Source: Blastomonas sp. CACIA14H2
GTDB taxonomy: Bacteria; Pseudomonadota; Alphaproteobacteria; Sphingomonadales; Sphingomonadaceae
DNA length: 64,000 nucleotides
Direction of reading: 5' to 3'
Assembly (NCBI GenBank): GCA_000503195.1
Contig: AYSC01000004.1
Location: 62,001 to 126,000 of the forward strand
Below the pieces are notes generated by a model, which saw nothing but the letters and a program-made list of their open reading frames with translations, did no database searches and was not told the DNA's origin. The position numbers and the translations under genes were made by a program. This document shows positions 15,833 through 27,081 of this stretch, piece by piece (position 1 is the first letter of the stretch; each line of letters opens with the position of its first letter).

Positions 15833-15909
15833 TGGTGGGCCCGGAGGGACTCGAACCCCCGACCTAGCCGTTATGAGCGGCCAGCTCTAACCAACTGAGC
15901 TACAGGCCC
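15833..15909 (-). tRNA. tRNA with CAT anticodon (elongator Met or Ile2)
   Basis: The 77-base gene has acceptor arms GGGCCTG and CGGGCCC, anticodon loop CTCATAA, T-arm GGTTCGAGTCC and encoded CCA. The paired G1-C72 end rules out initiator tRNA. A CAU anticodon is used by elongator tRNA-Met and by lysidine-modified tRNA-Ile2. The two cannot be separated with confidence by eye. Confidence 0.93.
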
Positions 15910-16006
15910 GTCCCGGCTGTGCCAGAGGCGCGGTTAGCCCAGCGCAGGGCTGCATGGCAAGCGCGAAAAGCGCATGACCTGCTTTGCGGCGCGTCAGGCT
16001 CCGCCC

Positions 16007-16996
16007 TCACCGCACGATATTGGCGTCGATGTCCGCGATGCTCGTCGGCTTGACCCCGCGCTGCGCGAGATAGGACAGCACATGGTGCCACCAGTCGTAG
16101 AAGGCGGTGACGTCCTCGTCCCTGCGGACATAGGGGGTATAGCCGGCCTTGAGCGAGGGCGAGTGGAACGAGAAATTGAGGATCGGCAATCCGTCGTCGA
16201 GCGCGATGTCGATGCCGCGCACCACCTCGTCGATCGAGATGCCCTCGGGCGTCAGCGAAATGCGCTCGAGCAGGCGCCCGCGCGCCATCAGCGACTTGGT
16301 GACGCCCGCCATCTGCGCAAGCGGGAAGAACGTGCCCTGACGCCTGAGCAGCCCCCAATAGACCGAGGTCACCGGGAGCTCGACAATGCCCAGCGTGCGG
16401 TCGAGCCAATAGGGCTCGAGCGGATAATGCGAGAAATCGGGCCCTTCGGCCTTGCTGTAATCGAAATTGGCGCGCACCGAGGTGTCGAAGCGCACCCCCG
16501 CCTCGCGTAGCAGGTTGAGCGTCTCGCCGCCGATGCCATAGCGCCCGGCGCGATAGGCGATCGGCTGTTTGCCGGTCGCTTCGGTAATCGCATCGCGCAG
16601 CGCGATGAACTTGGCGCGCTCGAGTTCCTTGGGCAGGTTACCGGCATAGGTGTTGCGCTGGGTCACCTCTTCCTCGAACGGCGGGTTGACCCAGGGGTGC
16701 AGCTGGATGCCGACCTCGGCGCGCCCCTCGCGCACCAGCCGGCCATAGATGTCCTTGCCGCGCGGGTCGGAAATGATCGGCCAGTCGACGAGATACAAAG
16801 GCGTTACGCCATAATCCTCGCACAATTTCTGGAAATCGGTGATCGCCTCGACGGCTTCGAGCGAATAGCCTTCGCGCTTGATCGGCCGGGTCCAGTCGAA
16901 CTCTTCCTCGACATCGACCGTCAACAGATAGCGCTGGCCGAAATCGGGCGAAAAGCGGACAAAATCATCCTTGCCCGGCAATCTTGCAAAGGTCAT
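16007..16996 (-). CDS. Polysaccharide deacetylase-family protein (WalW-like)
   Basis: A 329-aa protein with NodB-fold features: first strand YLLTVDVEEEFDW (the D-x-E metal site near residue 28), IQLHPWVNPP near residue 96 and YRAGRYGIGGETL near 145, then LNFSFHSPSL near the end. These match the family annotated WalW or polysaccharide deacetylase in alphaproteobacterial polysaccharide loci. There is no signal peptide, so it is probably cytosolic. It stands alone, so its substrate is unknown. Confidence 0.8.
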   Translation of the reverse strand: MTFARLPGKDDFVRFSPDFGQRYLLTVDVEEEFDWTRPIKREGYSLEAVEAITDFQKLCEDYGVTPLYLVDWPIISDPRGKDIYGRLVREGRAEVGIQLHPWVNPPFEEEVTQRNTYAGNLPKELERAKFIALRDAITEATGKQPIAYRAGRYGIGGETLNLLREAGVRFDTSVRANFDYSKAEGPDFSHYPLEPYWLDRTLGIVELPVTSVYWGLLRRQGTFFPLAQMAGVTKSLMARGRLLERISLTPEGISIDEVVRGIDIALDDGLPILNFSFHSPSLKAGYTPYVRRDEDVTAFYDWWHHVLSYLAQRGVKPTSIADIDANIVR

Positions 16997-17070
16997 TCGC
17001 TCATGTCTCGCAGCGTCGCAAAGGATCGGCTTGGCACCCCCGGTGGCCGCCCCGTGCGCGCCCCTCCCGC

Positions 17071-18966
17071 CTAGAACCGCGCGGCTTCTGCGCTAATCCC
17101 GGCGCCGGGCAAGGTCAAGCGCAGAGCATCGTCCTCGATCGCGAGCGCGCCGCCATGGCTCGCCAGCAGGTTGCGCACCAGCCTCAGGCAGAAGCCCAGG
17201 CCGAGCAGAGGCCCGCCGCCATGCTGGCCCGCATCGGCGCGGTCGACATCGAACAGCGCGGCCTCGTCCAGCCCGGCCAGTGCTTCCGGACGGCTGAACC
17301 GGATAGCGATCGACTGGTCGGCTTCGGCAAACCGCAGCGCCAGCGTTTCGCCCGGCTGGCAGCTGCCGATCAGTGCGCCGGCAAGACGCGGCACGATGCG
17401 GTCGAGCGCCTGGGCGGACATCGCGATGACAGCGGACGGCGGTACCGACCCCATGTCCAGCGTCGCACGCGCATAATCGAGCAGCGGTTCGACCCTGCTT
17501 GCAAGGCGATCGACCAGATCGGTTAGCGCGACATGGCCTTGCGGATCGTCGATGGCATGGCGATCGAGCCGGAGCGCGGTGTCGAGATCATCGAAGCCGC
17601 TGAGCAGCTGGCGCGCGTCCTGCCGGATGCGCTGCGCCATCTCGCGATAGTCGCTGAGCACCGGTCCGAACAGCTGCTGCTCGATGATCTCGGAAAAGCC
17701 CATGATGGCATTGAGCGGGGTGCGCAGTTCGTGCACGATCTGGCGCAGCCCGTCGCGACCTGCCAGCCCGGTCGTCGCGGCATCGGGCCCGGCGCTTTCC
17801 CAGGGCATCGGGCGGCGCAGCGTCCCGCTATACCCCGTGAAACGGCCGGTGGCACGGTTGAAGCTCGGATCGGCATCGATCCGCCATTCGCCCGCCAGCG
17901 AGGCGGCGCTGCCGAGGTCCGCGCGCCCGCCGCGGATCGGCATGCGGCGGCTGAACGCCGTGGCGACCGAGGCATCCACGCCGCGAAAGCCGGTCAGTGC
18001 AGGCTGGGCGAGCGACAGCCCGTGCACCATGCCGAGCAGCATGCCGCGCGTGCTGACGATGCTGCCGTCGATGCCGGTGGCGAACTGGAAATGCTGGTGC
18101 CCTTCGGGCCAGCCGGCATCGGCGGTTTCGCCGGTCTCTGCCACAGCGGCGGAGCGATCTGCGGGCGCGGCGAGCGTCTGTTCGAGCTGCTGCCAGCCAT
18201 CGCGGCGCGGCGGCTCCTGCTCCATCGCCTGGCGGATGCGGACCTCCTGCAGCGCCTCGATCCGCTTGACGATCTCACCGATGCTTTGCGGGCCAGCGGA
18301 CACCGGGACGGGTGCGGGCTCGGATTCGGCTATCGGTTCGGGTTCGATCTCGGCTTCGACCAGCGCCAGCGGGTCAGGCTCGGGTTCGCTCGCGACCTCG
18401 GGTTCGCGGATCGCTTCGGCTTCGACCGGCGGCGGCGCGGCAGGTTCGGCTTCGGGGGCTTCGGAAGCATCAGCGACCGGCTCCGGCGCGACAGGGGCCG
18501 CAGTCTCGGCTGCCACCAGAACCTCGGCGGCGGGCAACGCGGTATCGTACAGCCCCAGCTGGTCGAGCAGCGCCTTGGTCCGCGGGCCGAGATCGCGGCG
18601 GTGGCGCAGGAAACCTCGCGCACGCGTCGGCAATGCAGGCACCAGGGCCGCCCAGCTGGCATCGTCGAGCCGCGCCGCTCGGATCGCGGCGCTTGCGATA
18701 TCGGGCCGTTCGGAGGCGAGATACTGGACCAGCACCGGCGAGACCAGCCGCCCGGACAGGCATTGCACCGTCAGCAGCCGATCGGCCTCGCTGACGCTGC
18801 TGCGCAATTCGTGGATCCGGGCGAGCGCGGGCGCATGGCGCGCGTCGAGATCGTTGCCGCCGATCTGCCCCAGCAGATCGACCAGCTGGCGATATTGCGC
18901 CACCGCAGCCGCGCCGGTGGGAACGCTGCCAGCCAAAACGGTCGAAAGGCGGTCGTCATAGCGCAT
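17071..18966 (-). CDS. Histidine-kinase-like protein with degenerate ATPase domain
   Basis: A 631-aa soluble protein. An N-terminal helical region (1-160) is followed by a Pro/Glu/Ala-rich linker (165-245), a PAS-like middle (290-385) and an intact H-box IVHELRTPLNAIMGFSE with His412. In the C-terminal ATPase region the N-box Asn is missing (IVPRLAGALIGSC) and no DxGxG box is visible, although a G2-like GLGFCLRLVRNLL remains. It may be a pseudokinase or a phosphotransfer/scaffold protein. The frame runs open to 19101; ATG 18966 is preferred because the upstream extension is arginine-rich and unlike the rest. No response regulator is adjacent. Confidence 0.75.
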   Translation of the reverse strand: MRYDDRLSTVLAGSVPTGAAAVAQYRQLVDLLGQIGGNDLDARHAPALARIHELRSSVSEADRLLTVQCLSGRLVSPVLVQYLASERPDIASAAIRAARLDDASWAALVPALPTRARGFLRHRRDLGPRTKALLDQLGLYDTALPAAEVLVAAETAAPVAPEPVADASEAPEAEPAAPPPVEAEAIREPEVASEPEPDPLALVEAEIEPEPIAESEPAPVPVSAGPQSIGEIVKRIEALQEVRIRQAMEQEPPRRDGWQQLEQTLAAPADRSAAVAETGETADAGWPEGHQHFQFATGIDGSIVSTRGMLLGMVHGLSLAQPALTGFRGVDASVATAFSRRMPIRGGRADLGSAASLAGEWRIDADPSFNRATGRFTGYSGTLRRPMPWESAGPDAATTGLAGRDGLRQIVHELRTPLNAIMGFSEIIEQQLFGPVLSDYREMAQRIRQDARQLLSGFDDLDTALRLDRHAIDDPQGHVALTDLVDRLASRVEPLLDYARATLDMGSVPPSAVIAMSAQALDRIVPRLAGALIGSCQPGETLALRFAEADQSIAIRFSRPEALAGLDEAALFDVDRADAGQHGGGPLLGLGFCLRLVRNLLASHGGALAIEDDALRLTLPGAGISAEAARF

Positions 18967-19261
18967 CGGCTTGGAAATGGTCCTTGGATAGCCCGACAGT
19001 CCGGATCGGCGGGGCGTGTCCGATACACGCAGCCGACCGGTGGAGACAAGGGATAGCCCTGTCCTTTCACCCGCGAAAGGGCGCTTTTTGTCGCGTCGCA
19101 ATGTGGGACAATTGCGTTACCGAATAATTATATTATAGGTAGGTGGCGTGATGTTGCGGATTATTTCTGCCGCACGCCCAAATACCGCAGCATGCGCGTG
19201 TCTTGCGATGCCCAGGCATCTCCAGCGCGTGTATCTGCCGATCAAAGCCAGGGGAAAAATC
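18967..19261. other. Intergenic region between divergent kinase-like and lrp genes
   Basis: A 295-bp region with no convincing gene. The stretch AATAATTATATTATA (19125-19139) is unusually AT-rich and contains the 8-bp palindrome ATAATTAT, a plausible promoter or Lrp-type binding region. The open frame in the right half is continuous with lrp but lacks a ribosome site. Confidence 0.4.
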
Positions 19262-19729
19262 GTGTCAAGTCTGGATCATATCGACCGGCAGCTGCTGACC
19301 CGGCTCCAGGATGAGGGGCGGATCACCAATGTCGAGCTTGCGAGCCGCGTCGGCCTGACCGCACCGCCCTGCCTGCGCCGCGTGCGCGCGCTGGAGGAAG
19401 CCGGCATCATTCGCGGCTATCATGCCGATATCGATCCGCAGAAGCTGGGCTTTGCGATCACGGTGTTCGCGATGGTCAGCTTGAAGAGCCAGGCTGAAAG
19501 CGACCTCAAGGCGTTCGAGGAACATGTCAGCACGCTGCCGCAGGTGCGCGAATGCCATATGCTCAACGGCGAGATCGACTTCATCCTGAAGATCGTCGCG
19601 CGCGACCTGCAGGAATTCCAGGCCTTCCTGACCTCCAAGCTGACCCCGGCGGCCAATGTCGCCAGCGTCAAGACCTCTCTGACCATCCGCACCAGCAAGC
19701 AGCAGCCGGGCGTCCCGCTCGACGAATAG
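19262..19729 (+). CDS. Lrp/AsnC-family transcriptional regulator
   Basis: A 155-aa feast/famine regulator. It has an N-terminal helix-turn-helix (DRQLLTRLQDEGRITNVELA, then LRRVRALEEAGII) and a C-terminal RAM ligand domain (residues 65-145) with VRECHMLNGEIDFIL. The GTG at 19262 follows AGGGGA and gives the standard family length. Upstream ATGs at 19148, 19151 and 19208 would add a Cys/Arg-rich extension. The 295-bp region before it is AT-rich near 19125-19140 and probably holds its promoter. The regulated genes are unknown. Confidence 0.9.
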   Translation: MSSLDHIDRQLLTRLQDEGRITNVELASRVGLTAPPCLRRVRALEEAGIIRGYHADIDPQKLGFAITVFAMVSLKSQAESDLKAFEEHVSTLPQVRECHMLNGEIDFILKIVARDLQEFQAFLTSKLTPAANVASVKTSLTIRTSKQQPGVPLDE

Positions 19730-19750
19730 GCCGCAGGAAGCAGACATGAA

Positions 19751-19785
19751 AAAGGCAGGCGGGGCGCCCGGCCCAGCCTGCCTTT
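19751..19785. terminator. Bidirectional intrinsic terminator
   Basis: AAAGGCAGGC and GCCTGCCTTT form a perfect 10-bp stem around a 15-base loop. An A-run precedes the stem and TTT follows it, so it can end transcription from both sides. It sits between the convergent lrp gene and the secreted repeat protein. Confidence 0.85.
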
Positions 19786-19809
19786 CTCGATTCTGCGCCG
19801 CGGGAAAGG

Positions 19810-21150
19810 TCAGGCGGCCGGAGCCGCCGCGCCCGCACCCGACTTCTGGTCGATATACAGCGTCCACAGCCTGGCGAGCGGCGCGCGAACGCCGGTGACG
19901 CCGGTCAGCGTCTGACGCGCGGGATCGTACTTGCCCTGCGCCACCTGCGCGATCGCCTGGATCATCAGCGCACGCTCCTTGTCGGTCGCACCCTTGGTGA
20001 CCGCGAGCGCGGCCAGTTCCTCGGCCTCGGCATATTGCTTGTTGGCGAGCAGCGCGTCGGCGGTGGCCAGCGTCACGGTCGCGGTCGCCTTGCCGCGCGA
20101 ATCGCGCACCGATTCGGGCAGCGTCGCGACATATTCGCCGCGCGCGCCGTTGGCGGTGGTCAGCGCATCCTTGAAATAGGCATTGCCGTCGGTGATGATT
20201 CCAGCAGCCTTGCCTTCCTCGATCAGCGCGATCACCTCGGTCGGGCGACGCGCGGCGCCGGCGGCCTCGATATATTCCTGATAGTCGCTGGCGCTGGTCA
20301 TGCCGCCCGCCATGCGCAGCAGCCGCATCGCGTCGAGATTCTGCTCGCTGGTAAAGCTGCGATTGTCGGCCTGGACCGCCTGGACGACCTCATGCCATGC
20401 GCCCTTGCCGCCGTCGGCGCGCAGCAGCAGATTGGCGAACACGCTGCTGTCGCTCTTGGTCGCGCGCGCGATCTGGAAGCCGCGCTTCGCCCAGCTCGCC
20501 GCATATTGCTTGGTACCGGCCAGGTCGCCCTCGACCGCGCGCTGCAGATAGGGCAGACCCGCTGCCGCGACCGGCGCGTTGGCGGCATCGATGCTGCGGC
20601 CACCGGACTTGGCGATCGCCTCGCCGAAATGCGCCTCGGCAAGCTGGAACAGGTTGACCGGACTGTTCTGCCCCGCCTGCACGGCGGCGGTGAGATACTG
20701 GCGCGCGCGGCCGAAATCGTTCTTGAGCAGCGCCTTTTCGCCGATGAAGCTGTTGAAGGTCTTGGTTTCGGCTTCGGTCGCCTTGCCGCTGGTCAGTGCC
20801 TGCTCGATGCCCTTCATCTGCATCGCTTCGTCGTTCTTTTTCAGGCCGATCTGCAGCGTCATCTTGCCGGTGAGATATTTCTCGTCGGCGCTGGCAGCGA
20901 CGGCGGCGGCTTCATTGAGCTTGGTTTCGGCGGTGACGAAATCATTGGCACCAAAGGCGGTCTGTGCGGCGGCAAAGGCGTTGCGGAACTCGGCGCTCAG
21001 CTCCATCTGCGGCGCTTCTTCCTTGCCCTTCTTGCCCTTCTTCTCCGTACGCTGGGCAAAGGCACCATCGACCGGCAGCGCCAGCGAGACGGCGGTGGTT
21101 CCGGCGAGTGCCAGCATCAGGGCCATGTTGAAACGGGAAATGCGACGCAT
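19810..21150 (-). CDS. Secreted TPR-like helical repeat protein, unknown role
   Basis: A 446-aa protein starting MRRISRFNMALMLALAGTTA with a signal peptide ending near PVDGAFAQ. A Lys/Glu-rich segment (KKGKKGKEE) is followed by repeated amphipathic helices with TPR-like spacing (FGANDFVTAETKLNEAAA, LLKNDFGRARQYLTAAVQ, LLANKQYAEAEELAALAV). A periplasmic or outer-membrane-associated scaffold is likely. GGAGG lies six bases before the ATG at 21150. The gene is monocistronic, bounded by the terminator at 19751-19785. No catalytic motif is visible. Confidence 0.7.
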   Translation of the reverse strand: MRRISRFNMALMLALAGTTAVSLALPVDGAFAQRTEKKGKKGKEEAPQMELSAEFRNAFAAAQTAFGANDFVTAETKLNEAAAVAASADEKYLTGKMTLQIGLKKNDEAMQMKGIEQALTSGKATEAETKTFNSFIGEKALLKNDFGRARQYLTAAVQAGQNSPVNLFQLAEAHFGEAIAKSGGRSIDAANAPVAAAGLPYLQRAVEGDLAGTKQYAASWAKRGFQIARATKSDSSVFANLLLRADGGKGAWHEVVQAVQADNRSFTSEQNLDAMRLLRMAGGMTSASDYQEYIEAAGAARRPTEVIALIEEGKAAGIITDGNAYFKDALTTANGARGEYVATLPESVRDSRGKATATVTLATADALLANKQYAEAEELAALAVTKGATDKERALMIQAIAQVAQGKYDPARQTLTGVTGVRAPLARLWTLYIDQKSGAGAAAPAA

Positions 21151-21312
21151 GTTATCCTCCGAACTAAAACACGGCAAAGCTAGAGCTGCCGATCACGTGT
21201 CAGCCTTTGGCGGCCGGTTGATGAAGCCGTCCTTAATGACTCTGGCAGGAACGGACAACGACCTTTGCGGTTCCTATCCAAAAAGCCGATGGTGGCGCAC
21301 GCGCGGCGCGGA

Positions 21313-21322
21313 AAGTTAACTT
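21313..21322. promoter_or_regulatory. Palindrome upstream of yaaA
   Basis: AAGTTAACTT is a perfect 10-bp palindrome about 60 bp before yaaA in the divergent region. It is a weak operator candidate only. Confidence 0.25.
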
Positions 21323-21382
21323 CGGCCCAACGCTTCCGACGGCCTTTGCATCGGTTCGTCGCTGGTCTATGCGCTGGCCGTC

Positions 21383-22141
21383 ATGATCATCCTGCTGTCC
21401 CCCGCCAAATCGCTGGATTTCGATTCGCCTGCCCCCGCCGTCGCGCCGAGCCCGCCGCGCTTCGAGCCCGAGACCGAGCGGCTGGTGAAATCCGCCGCGC
21501 GGCTGAGCAAGGCGAAGATGAAGCAGATCATGCCGGTGTCCGATGCGCTGATCGATCTCAACTATGCGCGCTATCGCGGCTTTTTCGATCAGCCCGAGCG
21601 GCCTGCCGCCTTCGCCTTCAACGGCGATGTCTATACCGGGCTGGAGGCCAGGACGCTCGACGAGCCCGCGCTCGCCTTCGCGCAGGACCATGTCCGCATC
21701 CTGTCTGGCCTGTACGGGCTGCTGCGACCGTTTGACAGCATCCGCCCCTATCGTCTCGAAATGGGGACGCGCTGGGCGCCGCGCCACAGTTCGCTCGTCG
21801 CCTTCTGGGGAGACCGGATCGCGTCCGCCATTGCCGAGGATCTGTCCGCGAGCGGGGGCGATACCGTGGTGAACCTCGCCAGTCAGGAATATTTCGCCGC
21901 CGCCGACAAGGGGCTGGCGAAGCGCGGCATCCGCGTCATCACCGCTGATTTCCGTCAGCAGGGGCCCAAGGGCCCGCGCTTCGTCAGCTTCGATGCCAAG
22001 CGCGCACGCGGCATGGCGGCGCGCTTCCTGTGCGAGCACCGGCACGGCGATCCCGAAGCGCTCAAGGACTTCGACAGCGACGGCTATCGCTTTGATGCCG
22101 AGGCGAGCGACAACGACGTGTGGCGGTTCGTGCGCGCGTGA
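21383..22141 (+). CDS. yaaA: Peroxide stress protein YaaA
   Basis: A 252-aa YaaA/DUF328 protein beginning MIILLSPAKSLDF, with LYGLLRPFDSIRPYRLEMGT near residue 113, VVNLASQEYF near 165 and F-V-S-F-D-A-KRARG near 210, all typical of the family. In E. coli, YaaA lowers free iron and limits hydroxyl-radical damage during peroxide stress. The length is normal. Its stop overlaps the next gene's GTG by four bases (GTGA), suggesting coupling with a short-chain dehydrogenase. Confidence 0.93.
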   Translation: MIILLSPAKSLDFDSPAPAVAPSPPRFEPETERLVKSAARLSKAKMKQIMPVSDALIDLNYARYRGFFDQPERPAAFAFNGDVYTGLEARTLDEPALAFAQDHVRILSGLYGLLRPFDSIRPYRLEMGTRWAPRHSSLVAFWGDRIASAIAEDLSASGGDTVVNLASQEYFAAADKGLAKRGIRVITADFRQQGPKGPRFVSFDAKRARGMAARFLCEHRHGDPEALKDFDSDGYRFDAEASDNDVWRFVRA

Positions 22142-22833
22142 GCCGCACCAGCGTCATCATCGGAGCCTCGGGCGGCATCGGCGCGGCGTTTGTCCGCCAG
22201 GCCGAAACGCGCGGCGACACCGTGATCGCGTTTGCCCGCAGCCTTTCGGGCGAGGGCCATATCGATCTGGACGATGAGGCGAGCATCGCTGCGGCAGCGG
22301 CGCGGCTCTCGGGCCGGGGCCTTGCCCCCGACCGGGTAATCGTCGCCACCGGCCTGCTCCACACAGACGGGCGCGGGCCGGAAAAGAGCTTGAAGGATCT
22401 CAACGCCGCCTGGATGGCGCGCAATTTCGCCGTCAACACCATCGGTCCGGCGCTGGTGGCCAAGCATTTCGTGCCGCTGATGCCGCGCAAGGCCCCCGCC
22501 CTGTTCGCCGCGATCGGCGCGCGCGTCGGCAGCATCTCGGACAACCGGCTGGGCGGCTGGTACGGCTATCGCGCGGCCAAGGCCGCGCTGCACATGACGA
22601 TCCGCAACATCGCGATCGAATTGGGCCGCCGCAACGACCAGGCGATCGCCGTCGCGCTGCATCCCGGCACGGTCGATACCGCCCTGAGCAAGCCCTTCCA
22701 GGCCAATGTCGCCGACGGCAAGCTGTTCGATGCGGACCGCAGCGCAGCCATGATGCTCGACGTGCTCGACCGGCTTTCTCCGGCCGATTCGGGCGGCATC
22801 TTCGCCTTTGACGGCAGCGCCATCCAGCCCTGA
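22138..22833 (+). CDS. Short-chain dehydrogenase/reductase
   Basis: A 231-aa classical SDR with nucleotide motif IIGASGGIGAAF at the N-terminus, NTIGP near residue 102, Ser near 128 and the catalytic YRAAK (Tyr144, Lys148). The motif PGTVDTALSKPFQ after strand 6 resembles the C-factor/CsgA-like SDR branch. The start is taken as the GTG overlapping the yaaA stop (GTGA); an ATG at 22120 would overlap yaaA further. The substrate is unknown. Confidence 0.88.
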   Translation: MSRTSVIIGASGGIGAAFVRQAETRGDTVIAFARSLSGEGHIDLDDEASIAAAAARLSGRGLAPDRVIVATGLLHTDGRGPEKSLKDLNAAWMARNFAVNTIGPALVAKHFVPLMPRKAPALFAAIGARVGSISDNRLGGWYGYRAAKAALHMTIRNIAIELGRRNDQAIAVALHPGTVDTALSKPFQANVADGKLFDADRSAAMMLDVLDRLSPADSGGIFAFDGSAIQP

Positions 22834-22834
22834 T

Positions 22835-22862
22835 CTTGGCGCACCGCCAAGCGCCTGTTTTT
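22835..22862 (+). terminator. Intrinsic terminator after the SDR gene
   Basis: CTTGGCG and CGCCAAG form a perfect 7-bp stem with a three-base loop, followed after six bases by TTTTT. It starts one base after the SDR stop and isolates the yaaA-SDR unit from gyrA. Confidence 0.85.
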
Positions 22863-22933
22863 CCTGTTGAAAAATACCCGTAAAACGCCCGCAAAAGCTG
22901 GCTTTTCCGCACTCCGTCGCCTAGAGCCGATCC

Positions 22934-22949
22934 TGACGCGAAAGCGTCA
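22934..22949 (+). promoter_or_regulatory. GNRA-capped hairpin in the gyrA leader
   Basis: TGACGC-GAAA-GCGTCA is a perfect 6-bp stem with a GAAA tetraloop, 24 bases before the gyrA start. A two-codon frame, ATG GAA TGA (22969-22977), overlaps the gyrA ATG at 22974. Either could affect translation; no known regulatory RNA was recognised. Confidence 0.4.
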
Positions 22950-22973
22950 CAAAAGGCATAAAAGGCGCATGGA

Positions 22974-25661
<2,688 letters not shown>

Positions 25662-25664
25662 GCC

Positions 25665-26054
25665 TCAGCGCTGCGGCACGATATGATCGCGAAACCAGCG
25701 GGCGACCTCATCCTCGGTGAGGTCGCCTGCGGCGAGTTGTTGCATCATCACGGTCGCCTCGGCCTTGCCGAATTCGATCTCGACCGCGTTGACCATCAGA
25801 AACAGGCGCGCGGCGACCCAGGCGGTACGCTTGTTGCCATCAACAAAGGGATGGTTGCGCGCGATGCCGAACGCATAGGCTGCCGCCAGGTCAGCAGGTC
25901 CGGGCTCGCCATAGGCGGCCAGATTGACCGCGCGGTTCAATGCGCTTTCGAGCAGGCCTTCGTCACGGATACCCTGACCACCGCCATGTTCGGCGATCTG
26001 GCGATCATGTACGGCGAGCAGAATGGCCTTTTCTATCCAGATCCAACCGCTCAT
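25665..26054 (-). CDS. Doc-family toxin of a type II toxin-antitoxin pair
   Basis: A 129-aa Fic-fold protein with HPFVDGNKRTA (His68 to Ala78). The Lys where Fic AMPylators have Gly (GNKR rather than GNGR) marks the Doc branch, whose known member phosphorylates EF-Tu. Length and all-helical pattern fit Doc. Its ATG overlaps the antitoxin stop (ATGA), the usual antitoxin-first order. The gene converges on gyrA with a three-base gap. Confidence 0.9.
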   Translation of the reverse strand: MSGWIWIEKAILLAVHDRQIAEHGGGQGIRDEGLLESALNRAVNLAAYGEPGPADLAAAYAFGIARNHPFVDGNKRTAWVAARLFLMVNAVEIEFGKAEATVMMQQLAAGDLTEDEVARWFRDHIVPQR

Positions 26055-26281
26055 TTTGCCAGCACGCGCAGGATGTCACGATCCTCGCGCATGATCTGCT
26101 CGGCCAGTTCCATCTTGCGCGCGAAATCGGCATCGTAACGGTCCAGGCTGATCCGACCGTCCGATGTTTCGCTGAGATAAATCTCGTCCCCCTGCTCGAC
26201 ATTCATCCTCGCCAGCACGTCCTTGGGGAGGATGACGCCGGTCGAATTGCCGATCTTGATGAGTTTGAGAGGCTTGTTCAT
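26051..26281 (-). CDS. AbrB/MazE-family antitoxin
   Basis: A 76-aa swapped-hairpin DNA-binding protein: KLIKIGNSTGVILPKDVLAR followed by GDEIYL, then a C-terminal helix (residues 50-76) that probably wraps the toxin. It neutralises the Doc protein and represses its own promoter by analogy with family members. No ribosome site precedes the ATG. A promoter-like sequence placed to start transcription at the ATG suggests a leaderless mRNA. Confidence 0.9.
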   Translation of the reverse strand: MNKPLKLIKIGNSTGVILPKDVLARMNVEQGDEIYLSETSDGRISLDRYDADFARKMELAEQIMREDRDILRVLAK

Positions 26282-26286
26282 ACGAA

Positions 26287-26316
26287 TGTTATAACACGCG
26301 CGCGTCCTGGCTTCAA
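26287..26316 (-). promoter_or_regulatory. Toxin-antitoxin promoter with overlapping palindrome
   Basis: On the minus strand, TTGAAG (26316-26311) and TATAAC (26293-26288) are separated by exactly 17 bases, a near-consensus sigma-70 promoter. The minus-10 lies within the palindrome TGTTATAACA (26287-26296), a likely operator. Six bases separate the minus-10 from the ATG. The minus-35 overlaps the stop codon of the yhhN-family gene. Confidence 0.7.
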
Positions 26317-26984
26317 CCGGCGAGCCGCGGGTCCCTGTGACGCAGGCTCTGGATCACCCCTGTGCAGATCAGGAACTGGCCGAAATAATAGAGCGGCCAG
26401 ATAAGCCATTCGGGAATGATCGAGCCTTCGAGCGGCCCCAGCCGGGCGAAGATCAGCAGGTCCGAGGCGACGAACAACAGCGCGCCGGTGCCGACGCGAT
26501 AGCGCGGGAAATCGCTGGTCCAGGCCATCGCCGCCATGACTGCGAGGAACAGGCTGTACAACGCGATGCCCCCTGCCCCGCTGCGGTCGATCGGCAGCGC
26601 CCAGGCGATCAGCACCACGCCCGGCACCAGCAGCAGCGCGAACAGCCGCTGGCTGAACGTGACGCTCGCCCGGCGGTGCCGCGCATAGAGCCAGATCGCG
26701 ACGACATGCCCCGCCATGAAGGCGAGCGCGCCATAGATCATGTCGATCTCGATCAACATGTCGCCGATCGCACCCAGCGCCATCACTGCGCCGATCAGCT
26801 GCCCGTCGCGCGAATGGTGGCGCGCAAGGGCGAACACAGCGAGAAAACCGACGCCCAGCCCCTTCCACAGCATCAGGTACAGTCCCGGGATCGGCGCATC
26901 GCTGACGAAATAATAGCTGATCGCCGCGACAAGGCTCAGCAGCAGCCACGGCCGCGATTCCGCCAGTGCGCGCTTGCCGACCAT
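26313..26984 (-). CDS. YhhN/TMEM86-family membrane protein (lysoplasmalogenase-like)
   Basis: A 223-aa integral membrane protein with about eight hydrophobic helices. The family pattern includes [14 protein letters not shown] near residue 40, [11 protein letters not shown] near 70, [13 protein letters not shown] near 88 and [13 protein letters not shown] near 170; the paired acidic residues are in the expected helices. Mammalian TMEM86B hydrolyses lysoplasmalogens, while the bacterial function is uncertain. GGGGGAG precedes the ATG at 26984. The frame extends far upstream antisense to trmFO, which is not credible. Confidence 0.85.
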   Translation of the reverse strand: MVGKRALAESRPWLLLSLVAAISYYFVSDAPIPGLYLMLWKGLGVGFLAVFALARHHSRDGQLIGAVMALGAIGDMLIEIDMIYGALAFMAGHVVAIWLYARHRRASVTFSQRLFALLLVPGVVLIAWALPIDRSGAGGIALYSLFLAVMAAMAWTSDFPRYRVGTGALLFVASDLLIFARLGPLEGSIIPEWLIWPLYYFGQFLICTGVIQSLRHRDPRLAG

Positions 26985-27081
26985 GTGCTCTCCCCCGGTT
27001 TGCGTCCGCCCCCCTGATGGCACCGAAAGAGGATCATGCGCAAGCTGGGCAAATGCCATCGCACACGCTATCTGCACGCGC

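Noticed and set aside
15833-15909. Initiator tRNA-fMet
   Set aside because: The first base pairs with position 72, whereas initiator tRNA has an unpaired 1-72 position, so it is elongator Met or Ile2.
26974-27081. N-terminal extension of TrmFO
   Set aside because: The residues from 26974 to 27081 do not resemble TrmFO, whose FAD motif should be near the start.
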